Positions 37,009-46,754 of a stretch of 63,824 bases of DNA are shown one piece after another (position 1 is the first letter of the stretch; each line of letters begins with the position of its first letter). The stretch lies in assembly GCF_002858805.1 (NCBI RefSeq), contig NZ_PJZI01000034.1, positions 1 through 63,824 of the forward strand, written 5' to 3'. Below the pieces are notes generated by a model. It saw nothing but the letters and a program-made list of their open reading frames with translations, had not been told where the DNA came from and ran no database searches. Source of the DNA: Chimaeribacter arupi (GTDB lineage: Bacteria > Pseudomonadota > Gammaproteobacteria > Enterobacterales > Enterobacteriaceae). The position numbers and the translations under genes were made by a program.

Positions 37009-38127
37009 ATGTTGATGAAAACCGCCTTACCCGCCCCTGGGGCAGTCACGAACACGTCGGGCATCGTGCTGGATAATCTGCGGGTGCAGTATCAGCATCA
37101 GGTGGTGCTGAAACCGTTGTCCCTGACCATTGAACCCGGCGAAGTGCTGGCATTAATTGGCCCGTCCGGCTCGGGCAAGACCACGGTGCTTCGCGCCATT
37201 GCCGGGTTTATCCCACCGGCAGGCGGCCGTATTTTGATGGGCGGGCATGACATCACCTCGCTGCCGCCCTATAAGCGCGGCCTTGGGATGGTGGTGCAAA
37301 ACTATGCGCTGTTCCCCCACCTGACCGTAGAAGAGAATGTCGCGTTTGGCCTGCGCGCGCAGAAACAGCCGAAGCCCTTGATTAATGCCGGGGTTCAGCA
37401 GGCGTTGAAAAGCGTCGGGATGGCCGATTTTGCAACGCGTTACCCGCACCAGCTTTCCGGCGGCCAGCAACAGCGCGTGGCGATTGCCCGCGCGATCGCC
37501 ACCAAACCGCAGGTGCTGCTGCTCGATGAGCCGCTGTCAGCCCTGGATGCGCAAATCCGCCATGCGATGGTTGAAGAGATTGCGCGCCTGCACCGTGAAT
37601 TGCCGGAGATGACCATTCTCTACGTCACGCACGACCAAACCGAGGCGCTGACGCTGGCCGATAAGATCGGCATCATGAAAGACGGCGTGATGGTGGCGTA
37701 TGGCAAAACGCATTCACTTTATCAATACCCGCCCAACCGCTTTGCGGCCGAATTCCTGGGGCGCGCCAATATCCTGGGGGCGACGCTGCTTTCACAGGAT
37801 CCTGACGAGGGGGATGTGTCCGTCAGCTGTGGCGGCACCCTGGTCAACGCCACCCTGCTGGGCGACATGCGCAGCCGCCATAAATTGCTGTGCGTACGCC
37901 CGCAACACATCACGCTGCATCAGCGGACCGCACGCAGCAACCGCTTCCATGCCACTTTAACCGCCCTGCACTGGCAGGGGGATTTAACCCACCTGTTGTG
38001 TGATGTGGCAGGTGAAACGGTGCGTGTGGTGCTCACCCAGCTCTCGCCGCTGCCGAAAGCGGGCGACCGTTTATCGCTGTGGTTTGAGCCGGAAGATGCG
38101 ATGGTGCTTGAGGTGGGCCATGTCTGA
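37009..38127 (+). CDS. phnT: AEP ABC transporter, ATP-binding protein PhnT
   Basis: The ATPase subunit: Walker A GPSGSGKTT (~residues 49-57), signature LSGGQQQR (~146-153), Walker B VLLLDEPLSALD (~164-175), H-loop in YVTHDQTEALT, and a C-terminal TOBE-like domain. The start MLMKTALP at 37009 matches Salmonella PhnT and gives 372 aa; ATG 37015 is an alternative. It overlaps phnU by 8 bp. Confidence 0.95.
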   Translation: MLMKTALPAPGAVTNTSGIVLDNLRVQYQHQVVLKPLSLTIEPGEVLALIGPSGSGKTTVLRAIAGFIPPAGGRILMGGHDITSLPPYKRGLGMVVQNYALFPHLTVEENVAFGLRAQKQPKPLINAGVQQALKSVGMADFATRYPHQLSGGQQQRVAIARAIATKPQVLLLDEPLSALDAQIRHAMVEEIARLHRELPEMTILYVTHDQTEALTLADKIGIMKDGVMVAYGKTHSLYQYPPNRFAAEFLGRANILGATLLSQDPDEGDVSVSCGGTLVNATLLGDMRSRHKLLCVRPQHITLHQRTARSNRFHATLTALHWQGDLTHLLCDVAGETVRVVLTQLSPLPKAGDRLSLWFEPEDAMVLEVGHV

Positions 38128-38989
38128 GAACATCACGCTTGCGCGCCCGGCCATGGCGCGGGCGTCGCTGAAACGCCATGCCTGGCTGCTGTTGCCGCTG
38201 CTGGTATTGGCGACGCTGTTTTTCTATCCGCTGCTGCTGATTGTGCAACAGGCGCTGCAGGATGAGAGTGGCCGGGCGGGCGTGGGCACCTTCCTGCAGG
38301 TGTTTGAATCGCGGCGCTTTGTGAGTGCGCTATGCAATACGTTGCAGATTGCGCTGTTCACCACGCTGGGCTGCGTGATCCTCGGCAGTGTGATGTCACT
38401 GATTCTGGTGTTTATCCCGTTCACCGGCAGCCGTTTTATCAGCCTGATCATTGATACTTTTATTGCGCTGCCGACATTTCTGATCACGCTGGCCTTCACG
38501 TTCATCTACGGATCGGCCGGCCTGGTTAACGGCGGGCTGATGACCTTTTTTGATTTCGACTTACCGCCGGTGGATTTCCTCTATTCGATGCCGGGCGTGA
38601 TTCTGGCCGAAATCACCGTGTTCACACCGTTGGTAATGCGTCCGCTGATGGCATCACTGCGCCAGCTTGACCGCGGGTTGCTGGAAGCGGCCAGTGTGTT
38701 GGGCGCCCCGCCGTTACGGGTGGTCACCCAGGTGATTTTCCCGGCTGCGCGCCCCGCCCTGTTGGCAGGCGGCAGTTTATGCCTGCTGCTGGCGACGAAT
38801 GAGTTCGGCATTGTGCTGTTTATCGGCGCGAAAGGGGTCAATACCCTGCCGATGATGGTCTACAGCAAAGCGATCCTCGAGTCGGATTACACGGCCGCAT
38901 GCGCGATTGCGGTCATTAATGTCTTGCTGTCGCTGGGCCTGTTTATGCTGTACCGCCTGGCGCTTTCCCGTACTGAAAAAAGGAGCTGA
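38120..38989 (+). CDS. phnU: AEP ABC transporter, permease PhnU
   Basis: A 289-aa inner membrane permease with about six helices and the EAA loop around LEAASVLGAPPLRVVTQVIF, which docks to PhnT. I placed the start at 38120 (MSENITLARP), within the end of phnT; longer readings are in a shadowed frame. The conserved stretch FVGIVLFIGAKG-like (NEFGIVLFIGAKGVNTLPM) is typical of PhnU. Confidence 0.94.
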   Translation: MSENITLARPAMARASLKRHAWLLLPLLVLATLFFYPLLLIVQQALQDESGRAGVGTFLQVFESRRFVSALCNTLQIALFTTLGCVILGSVMSLILVFIPFTGSRFISLIIDTFIALPTFLITLAFTFIYGSAGLVNGGLMTFFDFDLPPVDFLYSMPGVILAEITVFTPLVMRPLMASLRQLDRGLLEAASVLGAPPLRVVTQVIFPAARPALLAGGSLCLLLATNEFGIVLFIGAKGVNTLPMMVYSKAILESDYTAACAIAVINVLLSLGLFMLYRLALSRTEKRS

Positions 38990-38991
38990 GG

Positions 38992-39777
38992 ATGCTGGTC
39001 TGGTCACCGATTGCCCGCAAAGTAATGAGCACCGTGGCGGTCATGCTGTTTGCGGTGTTCTTTCTGCTGCCGTTGCTGGTGATTTTACTCTCCAGCCTGA
39101 GCCAACAGTGGAATGGTTTTCTGCCGTCAGGCGTCACCCTTGACCACTTCCTCAGCGCTTTCCGGGGTGCCGCCTGGGATTCGCTCTTTGCCAGCCTGGT
39201 GGTGGGGTTTGCTGCCAGTCTGTTTGCCCTGGTCTGCGGAAGCTGGGCGGCACTGGCGCTGCGCCAGTACAGCGCCCGGTTGCAAAAACGCCTGGCGTTT
39301 ATCTTCTTCCTGCCGAGTGCGGTGCCGTCGGTGTCCGTCGGGCTGGGCATTCTGGTGGCGTTCAGCCAGGGGCCGATGCAGATGAACGGCACCTTGTGGA
39401 TTGTGCTGGCGGCGCACTTTGTCCTGATCTCGGCCTTTAGCTTCAGCAATGTGTCAACGGGGCTGGCGCGCATCCCGGCGGATATCGAAAACGTGGCTTC
39501 CAGCCTCGGTGCTTCGCCGTGGTATCGCCTGCGCCGTGTGACCTTGCCGCTGCTGATGCCGTGGATGCTCTCCGCGCTGGCGCTCAGCCTGTCGCTGTCG
39601 ATGGGTGAACTCGGTGCCACGGTGATGATCTATCCGCCGGGATGGACGACGCTGCCGGTCACCATTTTCAGCCTGACTGACCGCGGCAGCATTGCAGAAA
39701 GCTCTGCCCTGACTATCGTGCTGGTGGCCGTGATTTTATGGCTGACGGTGAAGCTGGAGCGGCTGGCAAAACGCTGA
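38992..39777 (+). CDS. phnV: AEP ABC transporter, permease PhnV
   Basis: The second permease, 261 aa, about six membrane helices, with the EAA loop near DIENVASSLGASPWYRLRRV and the end TIFSLTDRGSIAESSALTIV. It starts 2 bp after phnU with AGGAGCTGAGG as ribosome binding site. With PhnU it forms the membrane channel for AEP uptake. Last gene of phnSTUV. Confidence 0.94.
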   Translation: MLVWSPIARKVMSTVAVMLFAVFFLLPLLVILLSSLSQQWNGFLPSGVTLDHFLSAFRGAAWDSLFASLVVGFAASLFALVCGSWAALALRQYSARLQKRLAFIFFLPSAVPSVSVGLGILVAFSQGPMQMNGTLWIVLAAHFVLISAFSFSNVSTGLARIPADIENVASSLGASPWYRLRRVTLPLLMPWMLSALALSLSLSMGELGATVMIYPPGWTTLPVTIFSLTDRGSIAESSALTIVLVAVILWLTVKLERLAKR

Positions 39778-39816
39778 GCCTTACCCCAGGGTGCCGGGCG
39801 CAGCGGGGAAATGCCA

Positions 39817-39843
39817 TAAAAAAAGCACACCCGAAGGTGTGCT
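39817..39843 (-). terminator. Terminator of the mechanosensitive channel gene
   Basis: On the minus strand AGCACACC, TTCG loop, GGTGTGCT (39843-39824), then a run of seven T's. It lies just past the stop codon of the gene starting at 42281 and, in the other direction, closes phnV. Confidence 0.88.
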
Positions 39844-39866
39844 GTGAAAGGCAGTGCGGAGGCGGC

Positions 39867-42281
39867 TTACGCGGCAGGCGTTTCCAGGATCATCTTCTGC
39901 GGCATCGACAACGAGACGTCTGCGTCACGCAGGCGTTTGAGGATGTCATACAGCAGCTCGCTTTTGGTGCCGCCGACGATGCGCGGGCTGTTCACATAAC
40001 CGGTTACGCTGAGCACAATGCCGGTAGGTGCCAGCTGGCTGAACGTCACAGACGGCGCCGGGGTGTCCAGAATCGCTTCATGGGCCTGATACGCTTCCAG
40101 CAGAATGCCGCGCACCTGCTCCGGGTCGATATCCAGCGGGAAGGTCAGCGCGATGGTCGCCACCCCTTGTGCATTGCCCATCGTGGCGTTGCGCACGTTC
40201 TGGGAGATCAATTGGGAGTTCGGCACAATCACCGTGGAACGGTCCGCCAGCTGAATTTCGGTGGCACGCACGTTAATCCGGCGGATATCTCCCTCCACCC
40301 CGCTGATGGTAATCAGGTCACCCACTTTTACCGGGCGCTCGGTCAGCAGGATCAGGCCGGAGATAAAGTTCTTCACAATCTCCTGTAAGCCGAAACCGAT
40401 ACCCACCGACAGGGCGCTCACAATCCAGGCCAGTTTGTTCCATTGAATCCCCATCGCTGACAGGGTGATCAGGATCACCAGCACATAGCCCACATTGCTG
40501 AACAGCGTGACCAGCGAGGCGCGGATGCCCTTGTCCATCATGGTTTTTGGCAGGAAATCGTTATCCAGCCAGCGGCGTGCCGTGCGCAGCACCACCAGCC
40601 CGACCACCAGGCAAATCACGGCGTTGATCAGCTGGGACGGCACGATATTAAGTTTTTCCAGCCCCTTGCCGCCCCAGATATCAACGACTTTGCTGATCAG
40701 CTCCAGCGGCGTGGTGGTGCCGAACGTGCCGTTCAGAATGGCGACCGCCGCCAACAGGATAAAGATGGTCTTGCCAATCGCCGAGAACAGCGTGGCCGCC
40801 AGCGTCAGGTGGCGATCATCAATATTCAGCGAGTTTTTGATGATCTTGCCGCTGGTACTGGTCGGTGAAAACAGGCTGTCACACAGGTCAGTGATCAGGT
40901 GCACCAGCAAGTAGAGGCAGCCGAGCACCAGCCCAATCCAGACCAGTTCATACGTCAGGAAACGCGCCAGCGGAATGTAGCCCACCAGCAGCGCCAGCAG
41001 GATCACGAACGCCGTGACGCTGGTCGCCAGGTGCAGCAGCCCCGCCAGCGTCGAGCGCACTTCCGGCGTCTGGCCTTCGGCGATATAGCGGCGGCGCAGC
41101 CGGTTTACCCGCATCGGGCCGACAATGGCCGTCAGGGCCACCAGCAGCGAGGCCAGGCCATTACCGAGCAGGCTGGTCGGCACGCTGGCCCCAATCAGGT
41201 TGTTGAGTTGCTCAACGGCACCAAAAATCAGGATAAAACTCGCCAGCAGCAGCGGGAACGGGTTCAGCGTGCGGGCAATCTCATCGGCAATCGCCGGCAG
41301 CCGCCAGGACGGGTGCTGGTTAGCCAGCAACGCCTGCCCTAACCCGGCAATCAGCGCGGAGAACAGCGTCAGGTTAATCAGCGCGTCGGCATAATCCTGC
41401 ACCATCGGCGCCACATTCTCCTCACGGGTGACGATCTGGCAAAGCAGCTGTGCTGCGATCCCGGCTGACAGCAGCACAGAGAGCGCGGTACCGGCCGCCA
41501 GCCCGCTGCGCCGCAGCCGCCCTTCCGGCAACACTTTCAGCACCAGCAGGGTCAGGGGTTTATCCAGCAGGCGGCGGCCAAACAGGCCAATCGCCAGCGC
41601 CGCCGCCAGCAGCATCAGCGACCCATAGCGCCACTCCGGCGACCAGGCCACGGCCAGGCTGGCAGAGAGCTGATTGCCGAACGTCGTCAGGCGGCGCGCA
41701 TCATTGGCTTGCCCATCCAGCAGCGGAGACCAGAAACGGTGGCCGAGGATACTGCCGGTATTGAGCGCCAGCTGGGTTTTCAGCGCGTTGCGGCGCAGCG
41801 ACGTGATCTGTGCGGCGAGGTTGGTGGCCGCGCTGTTGATGGCGGTCGCCTGGCCGATCTGATCCTGCAATTGTTCCTGCCGGTTATTCAGCGAGGTGCG
41901 CTGTTTCGCCACATCCGCCGTTTCTGCCAGCGCCTCATCAGTAGGCGCCGGGCCGAGCACGGCAAGTTGCGCCTGCACCTGGGCCAGCAGCGGTTGCAGC
42001 GCGGTATTGAGCGCATCGGCATCGCCCGCCAGTTCCAGCGTACTGTCATTCAGGGCGCTGAGCTTGTTATCACTGGTGGTATTGGAAACCTGCTGCTTAA
42101 TGTTATCCAGCCGTTTCTGCAATTGGGCAAGCGTAGCCGGTGCATTGATGTTGGCGGGCTTCACGGCCGTTTCACCCGTGGCATTCTCCTCCGGCGCGGC
42201 ATAAGCGGGGTTAACGAGTAAGGGGGTAAACAGCAATAACGCAAAGAGCAGGCGCATCACGCGCGAGGGTGTGGTCGGCAT
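39867..42281 (-). CDS. DUF3772 MscS-type mechanosensitive channel
   Basis: An 804-aa inner membrane protein: signal peptide (to about residue 29, ending AYA), a periplasmic coiled-coil/DUF3772 domain (~45-200), about ten membrane helices, and a C-terminal MscS domain with pore helix ALSVGIGFGLQEIVKNFISG and the beta domain LTERPVKVGDLITISG, then EVRGDI-like VEGDIRRINVRATEI. Large MscS members release solutes on osmotic downshock. It resembles YbiO/MscM only in part; the DUF3772 type is a separate group. Monocistronic, with its own terminator. Confidence 0.88.
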   Translation of the reverse strand: MPTTPSRVMRLLFALLLFTPLLVNPAYAAPEENATGETAVKPANINAPATLAQLQKRLDNIKQQVSNTTSDNKLSALNDSTLELAGDADALNTALQPLLAQVQAQLAVLGPAPTDEALAETADVAKQRTSLNNRQEQLQDQIGQATAINSAATNLAAQITSLRRNALKTQLALNTGSILGHRFWSPLLDGQANDARRLTTFGNQLSASLAVAWSPEWRYGSLMLLAAALAIGLFGRRLLDKPLTLLVLKVLPEGRLRRSGLAAGTALSVLLSAGIAAQLLCQIVTREENVAPMVQDYADALINLTLFSALIAGLGQALLANQHPSWRLPAIADEIARTLNPFPLLLASFILIFGAVEQLNNLIGASVPTSLLGNGLASLLVALTAIVGPMRVNRLRRRYIAEGQTPEVRSTLAGLLHLATSVTAFVILLALLVGYIPLARFLTYELVWIGLVLGCLYLLVHLITDLCDSLFSPTSTSGKIIKNSLNIDDRHLTLAATLFSAIGKTIFILLAAVAILNGTFGTTTPLELISKVVDIWGGKGLEKLNIVPSQLINAVICLVVGLVVLRTARRWLDNDFLPKTMMDKGIRASLVTLFSNVGYVLVILITLSAMGIQWNKLAWIVSALSVGIGFGLQEIVKNFISGLILLTERPVKVGDLITISGVEGDIRRINVRATEIQLADRSTVIVPNSQLISQNVRNATMGNAQGVATIALTFPLDIDPEQVRGILLEAYQAHEAILDTPAPSVTFSQLAPTGIVLSVTGYVNSPRIVGGTKSELLYDILKRLRDADVSLSMPQKMILETPAA

Positions 42282-42679
42282 ACAAACATTTTCCGTTAGT
42301 CATCAACAGGTGAGGGGGTCTGGCTTTTTCGTACGTTAAAAACGCATTGCAGACTTTTTTCCATAGTGAAGCATATAGGCAAATCCTGTGGCGGGATGCC
42401 AGAAAAATCGGGAAATACCTGAAACAGTCAGGCTGCCGGAACGCGGTTACCCTCGCATGTAGAATTACGTAAGTGTTTGTAAAGAATGATAAATAATGGG
42501 GCAGCCCGATAACTGATGGTTATTTGATCAGGATCATTAAAAGGTAACATCTCGCTATTTTTTACTTCTATTAATGCAAAGTGTTAACACATAATGTTAT
42601 TTAAAATTAAATTATGCTTAATTTATCTTGAATTTTACCCTACCGCTGCCCTCACGGTTTGACGCATAAGGAGATCCCG
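42282..42679. other. Gap upstream of the channel gene and a small ORF
   Basis: A 398-bp divergent region with no gene. The part 42470-42640 is AT-rich and probably holds the promoters. TTGATCAGGATCAT at 42524-42537 resembles an FNR or CRP-like palindrome with one mismatch to FNR; I cannot tell whether it is used. Confidence 0.4.
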
Positions 42680-42973
42680 ATGGAGTGGAGAGTCATCGAT
42701 AGTGTTGTGTGCCCGCGCAGTAATATGACCTTTGTATGTGTCATCTCCTCAAAGAACCTGAAATTGATCGTCTGGACAACCACCACGCTGAAGCTTAAAT
42801 CCGGTGATCGCCTGCTGCCCACCCGGACGGGTTACCAGCTCAACCGGAACCCTGATCAGGTGATCAATGTGGTCAACGCCACGCCTTTCCGCCCCCGGCT
42901 GTGGCAAATCCTGCTGCAAAACCGGCCCGGCCGGGACATGCGCCTCAGTGATACGGATGCGCTGTGGTTCTGA
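42680..42973 (+). CDS. Uncharacterised 97-aa protein
   Basis: The frame starts at ATG 42680 (MEWRVIDSVVCPRSNMTFVC) behind AAGGAGA and ends FRPRLWQILLQNRPGRD...DALWF. Basic and partly beta-rich; no signal peptide or membrane segment. I do not recognise it. Its 3' end runs into a tract of 15-bp repeats. Confidence 0.6.
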   Translation: MEWRVIDSVVCPRSNMTFVCVISSKNLKLIVWTTTTLKLKSGDRLLPTRTGYQLNRNPDQVINVVNATPFRPRLWQILLQNRPGRDMRLSDTDALWF

Positions 42974-43037
42974 AGGCTGTGGTTGTGAAGGCGGTCGTTG
43001 TGAAGGTTATGGTTCTGAAGGCCGTTGCCGTGAACGC
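42963..43037 (+). repeat. Five imperfect 15-bp tandem repeats
   Basis: Units TGTGGTTCTGAAGGC, TGTGGTTGTGAAGGC, GGTCGTTGTGAAGGT, TATGGTTCTGAAGGC and CGTTGCCGTGAACGC follow each other. They overlap the stop codon of the 97-aa gene. In another frame they would encode a five-residue repeat (CGSEG, CGCEG, GRCEG, YGSEG), but that frame has no known gene. Confidence 0.8.
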
Positions 43038-43114
43038 GGCAAAATCTGAAATTTCCTTTCCCTCCTCTCACGCCTGATAGGCTGTTATCTCTGTTCACTT
43101 CAGGGGAAAATGCA

Positions 43115-43756
43115 ATGCTGCAAATCTGGGGCAGGAAAACGTCATCCAACGTGCAGGCCGTCATGTGGTGTGTCGGCGAACTGAAACTCGATTATCAGCG
43201 TTATGATATCGGCCACGTTTATGGCGGTAACCATACGCCGGAATTTCTGGCGATGAACCCGAACGGCATGGTGCCGGTGATCCGGGATGAGGACATGCCG
43301 CCCTTATGGGAAAGCGGTGCCATCCTGCGTTACCTGGCAACCCGCTACGGCACGGCGCCTTTCTGGCCACAGGATCTGGCAGGCAGAACCACGGTCGACA
43401 TGTGGGCCGAGTGGGCCAAAATAAATATCTCACAGAATTTTACCGGCCCTATTTTCTGGCAACGGGTACGCACCGCCGCCAAAGATCGGGATGAAGCGGT
43501 GATCGCAAAAGGGCTGGAAAAACTGACGCCTTTCCTGCAACGGGCAGATAACCGGCTGGAACGCCATCCCTGGCTGGTGGGGGATGACTTCACACTGGCG
43601 GATATCCAGTTCGGCCACCTGCTCTACCGCTACTACGATATTGAGCTTGACCGGCCGGTACTGCCGGCGCTGGCTGCCTACTACCAGCGCCTGACTACCC
43701 GCCCGGCCTACCAGAAGCATGTGATGGTCTCTTACGAGGCCCTGCGCGTGCAGTAA
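43115..43756 (+). CDS. Glutathione S-transferase family protein
   Basis: A 213-aa GST: N-terminal thioredoxin-like domain (IWGRKTSSNVQAVMWCVGEL; NPNGMVPVIRDED; LWESGAILRYLATRYG) and helical C-terminal domain with WLVGDDFTLADIQFG, the GST hydrophobic staple motif. The catalytic residue is probably Ser or Thr in KTSSN. The physiological substrate is not known. Monocistronic, with a strong terminator after it. Confidence 0.92.
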   Translation: MLQIWGRKTSSNVQAVMWCVGELKLDYQRYDIGHVYGGNHTPEFLAMNPNGMVPVIRDEDMPPLWESGAILRYLATRYGTAPFWPQDLAGRTTVDMWAEWAKINISQNFTGPIFWQRVRTAAKDRDEAVIAKGLEKLTPFLQRADNRLERHPWLVGDDFTLADIQFGHLLYRYYDIELDRPVLPALAAYYQRLTTRPAYQKHVMVSYEALRVQ

Positions 43757-43767
43757 CCTTCGGCATC

Positions 43768-43795
43768 AGGTGCGGGCCGCCTGTGGCCCGCACCT
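43768..43795. terminator. Stem between the GST gene and amyA
   Basis: AGGTGCGGGCC (43768-43778) and GGCCCGCACCT (43785-43795) form an 11-bp perfect stem with a 6-nt loop between the two convergent stop codons. T-runs are weak on both sides. Confidence 0.7.
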
Positions 43796-43796
43796 C

Positions 43797-45290
43797 TCAG
43801 TTTTCCATGCACTCCTCCAGCACCCAGACGCTGACGCTGCCGCCGTTGCAGGTAAACACGCCGTTGCCCTCTTCGTCTGTGGTGATGCGCTCTTCGCGCT
43901 TGCCGAGATAGTCACGCCACTGTTTATTGGCCAGGCCCGCGCCCAGCGCAACGCTCTTCTCGCCTTCCGCCCCGTTGGACAGCACCACCACACAGCCCGG
44001 TAAGTCATCCGTTCCGCTGCGGGTAAAGGCGATGCAACTGGCATGGTCGAGGTAGTCAGTCTGTATGCCGTGGGCAAAGCGCTGGCGTGCCTTGAGCAAG
44101 GCCGGTAATTCCGCCACGGCCGGCAGGTCAATGCGGTGCTCATTGCCGTCCTGCCCCTGGTCCTCATACGTCACCCCGAACAGATCCGGGTAGAACACCG
44201 TCGGGACGCCCTGCTCACGCAACAGTACCAGCGCATAAGCCAGCGGCTTGAACCAGGTTTCCACCGGCGCCTCCAGTGCCTGGAGCGGCTGGGTATCGTG
44301 GTTGCCCACCAGCGTCACCGCATGGAACGGATCGTCTGCCACCAGCGTGTTGTCATACAAGGTACGGAGATCGAAATCCTCGCCATGCTGTGAGGCGTGG
44401 TGGAAATTCATATACAACGGCACATCAAACAGCATGGTGCGTCCTTCCACCTGGTCAAGGTACTGCTTCAGCACCTCAAGATCCGCCGACCAGTATTCCG
44501 CCACCACCAGGAACGGCTCGTCCCGCAGTGACTGCACATACGCCAGCCAGTCGCGGTAGAACCAGGCCGGGATATGTTTGACGGCATCCAGCCGGAAACC
44601 GGCACAGGGCACCTGCTCCAGCAACCAGCGGATCCAGTATTCCAGCTCGCCGCGCACCGCGTGGTTACGAAAATCAATGTTGGCCCCCATCAGGTAGTCG
44701 AAGTTGCCCAGTTCGGCGTCCACCTCAACGTTCCAGCCTTCCGCCGTATAGTCGTTGATAATTTTGAAGATGCCCTGCTCCTGAGGGTTGTCGATGCAGT
44801 CGACCCCGCTGAAGCAGGTATAGTCCCAGATAAACTGGGAATATTTCCCGGCCCGGCCTGGGAAAGTGAAACGGGTCCAGGCCTCGCACTCCACCACCTC
44901 GTCAGCAATGTCGGTGCGGTTGCTTTCATCAACCCGGTTTACCTTTACCGCTTCTTTTTCATCCGCGCCCATTTTGTGGTTCACCACCACATCCATCATC
45001 ACCCCAACTCCCGCGCGGTTGAGGGCCTGAGCTGCCCGGACCAATCCGGCTTTGTCCCCATACTTGGTGGCGACGCTGCCTTTTTGGTCAAATTCCCCCA
45101 GGTCGAACAGATCATAAATGTCATATCCTACAGATTGCCCGCCTTCCGAGCCTTTATACGCCGGGGGCAGCCACGCATGGCTGATGCCCAATTCGCCGAC
45201 ATAGGCTGCTTGCTGCTCAACTTCTGCCCAGAGTTTGCCGCCCTCTGGGTAATACCAGTGAAAGAACTGCAAAATAACGGGGTTTTTCAT
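43797..45290 (-). CDS. amyA: Cytoplasmic alpha-amylase
   Basis: AmyA hydrolyses internal alpha-1,4 bonds of maltodextrins in the cytoplasm. GH13 motifs: [15 protein letters not shown] (region I), [14 protein letters not shown] with the nucleophile Asp (region II), VVAEYWS with the acid Glu (region III), and LVGNHDTQP (region IV). Starting [21 protein letters not shown] at 45290, the protein has 497 aa (E. coli 495) and no signal peptide. An in-frame extension to 45491 is not family-like. Confidence 0.96.
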   Translation of the reverse strand: MKNPVILQFFHWYYPEGGKLWAEVEQQAAYVGELGISHAWLPPAYKGSEGGQSVGYDIYDLFDLGEFDQKGSVATKYGDKAGLVRAAQALNRAGVGVMMDVVVNHKMGADEKEAVKVNRVDESNRTDIADEVVECEAWTRFTFPGRAGKYSQFIWDYTCFSGVDCIDNPQEQGIFKIINDYTAEGWNVEVDAELGNFDYLMGANIDFRNHAVRGELEYWIRWLLEQVPCAGFRLDAVKHIPAWFYRDWLAYVQSLRDEPFLVVAEYWSADLEVLKQYLDQVEGRTMLFDVPLYMNFHHASQHGEDFDLRTLYDNTLVADDPFHAVTLVGNHDTQPLQALEAPVETWFKPLAYALVLLREQGVPTVFYPDLFGVTYEDQGQDGNEHRIDLPAVAELPALLKARQRFAHGIQTDYLDHASCIAFTRSGTDDLPGCVVVLSNGAEGEKSVALGAGLANKQWRDYLGKREERITTDEEGNGVFTCNGGSVSVWVLEECMEN

Positions 45291-45778
45291 CGGGTGAGAC
45301 TCCACTTCTCTGAAGGTAAAAGAAGTATGGTCTAAAAGTGCGCAAATAAGATTCAGCCAAAGACTATTTTTTCCCCCGGTAAATTCATTGCCGGATTTTT
45401 CTGACGGGATGTGCACAGGAACAGAAAGGCGGATAAGGTGTTTCCTTATCCTCACTATTGCCGGTGTTTTCCGGCTCGCGGCCCCCCGCACGCCGGCAGC
45501 CGCCTGCTGTGCCGGGCCTGCCCGGCTTGCGCTGACTAAAGTTAAATAAGCAAAATAACCTGCTGGGGGCTTTCCGTATAATATTCCGCCTCATGATAAG
45601 CGCACGAATAATTGTCTCTCTCTTTGCAGGCAGAATAGTCTGAATCATTATTTACCGGCCTGTTCCGGCTTATTTTTTCTGGATTAATTCCCGGCGGCGA
45701 ATTAAGGTGCTGAACAACAGGGATGTCACCGTTTTATTATTTTTTCCTGCCGTTGGCAGACTTCTGGAGTTCACTATT
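45291..45778. other. Gap between amyA and a small lipoprotein gene
   Basis: These 488 bp contain no gene I can support. The stretch 45470-45530 is GC-rich with overlapping CCGGC-type inverted repeats; the rest is AT-rich and probably promoter DNA for both genes. Confidence 0.4.
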
Positions 45779-45952
45779 ATGATCAAACGATTATCACTTA
45801 TTTGCAGTGCACTGCTGCTGAGCAGCCTGTTGAGCGGCTGTATTTATCACGGCTACCACGGCCACCATGACAATGGCCGCCATAATGGCCATTACGGCCA
45901 TCACGGCAAAGGGCACCATGACAACGGCCGCCATAACGGCCACCGCCACTGA
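45779..45952 (+). CDS. Small histidine-rich lipoprotein
   Basis: A 57-aa protein: signal peptide MIKRLSLICSALLLSSLLSG, lipobox LLSGC (Cys 21), and a 36-residue mature part made of repeats such as HGYHGHHDNGRHNGH and HGHHGKGHHDNGRHNGH. Such His-rich lipoproteins may bind Ni, Zn or Cu in the envelope; no metal transporter is next to it. I chose ATG 45779 with its GGAG ribosome binding site over the longer frame from 45707. Confidence 0.75.
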   Translation: MIKRLSLICSALLLSSLLSGCIYHGYHGHHDNGRHNGHYGHHGKGHHDNGRHNGHRH

Positions 45953-45956
45953 TCCC

Positions 45957-46754
45957 CTACCCCCGGAACCGGTCGCGGAACTGGCGCGGCGACAGGGCGT
46001 GAGCCGCCTTGAATACGCGTGAAAAATGGAAAGGCGAAATAAAGCCGCACTGTTCTGCGATCTTATTGACCGACTGCTGGGTATGTTTCAGTAATACCTC
46101 GGATTGATTAATCCTCACCTGCCGCAAATAGCGCGCCGGGGTGGTGTTCAGGTAATGCTTGAACAGATTAATCAGGTGATTCACGGAACAATGCGCGTGC
46201 TGCGCAATATCCTCCAGCGCCAGGGGTTGCTGGTAATGGGTGCTGATATAGCGGCACGCCTGGCGCAGCCCGCGCGGCATGGCCCGCGGCCGCGCGTCTT
46301 CCTCCAGCGCGCCCAGCGCTGAATAGTAATGCAGCAGTGTTTGCGCCAGCTCAATCAGCACCCGGTGGTTATTGATGTGGCGTGAGCCGGTAATGCTGAC
46401 GCCCAACTCCATCATCTGTTCCATCTGTGGGTCGACCGGCAATTGCGGGGCCAGGCTGTTCAGGTAACGGTGCAACCCCGGCGGGATCTCATCAAAATCG
46501 AGCTGGCACCAGCTGTGGCGGCTCTCCTGCTGCGCATCAAAGCGGAAATTCACCGCCCGCTGCGGCAACAGCAGCGCCATGTTGCCCGGCAGCAGGTGGC
46601 GCGTCTCCCCGGCGACCTCCATTTCCAGGCTGCCGCTGAGCATGGCGAGAAACTGAATCCCCTGTTTCATGTGCGGGCCGTGGCTGCTGCCGGGTGCAGA
46701 ACGGCTGACACCAAAGTAACCTTCACGTGGAGTAATGCGCAGAATGTCCGGCAT
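45957..46754 (-). CDS. AraC-family transcriptional regulator
   Basis: A 265-aa regulator with an N-terminal cupin-like sensor domain (residues ~1-140; EMEVAGETRHLLPGNMALLLP) and a C-terminal double helix-turn-helix (~165-260; LALEDIAQHAHCSVNHLINLFKH and VNKIAEQCGF, then FHFSRVFKAAHALSPRQFR). The target and inducer cannot be inferred; neighbours are not a clear pathway. It is convergent with the His-rich lipoprotein gene, 4 bp apart. Confidence 0.92.
   Translation of the reverse strand: MPDILRITPREGYFGVSRSAPGSSHGPHMKQGIQFLAMLSGSLEMEVAGETRHLLPGNMALLLPQRAVNFRFDAQQESRHSWCQLDFDEIPPGLHRYLNSLAPQLPVDPQMEQMMELGVSITGSRHINNHRVLIELAQTLLHYYSALGALEEDARPRAMPRGLRQACRYISTHYQQPLALEDIAQHAHCSVNHLINLFKHYLNTTPARYLRQVRINQSEVLLKHTQQSVNKIAEQCGFISPFHFSRVFKAAHALSPRQFRDRFRG

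Noticed and set aside
42524..42537. FNR-like palindrome TTGATCAGGATCAT
   Set aside because: One mismatch to consensus, but there is no mapped promoter or oxygen-linked gene beside it, so it is not claimed as a site.
44574..45335. Long open frame on the plus strand opposite amyA
   Set aside because: It is a high-GC shadow of amyA with no start signal or recognisable protein.
45291..45491. In-frame N-terminal extension of amyA
   Set aside because: AmyA begins [17 protein letters not shown] at 45290; the extension is not conserved and would not form a signal peptide.
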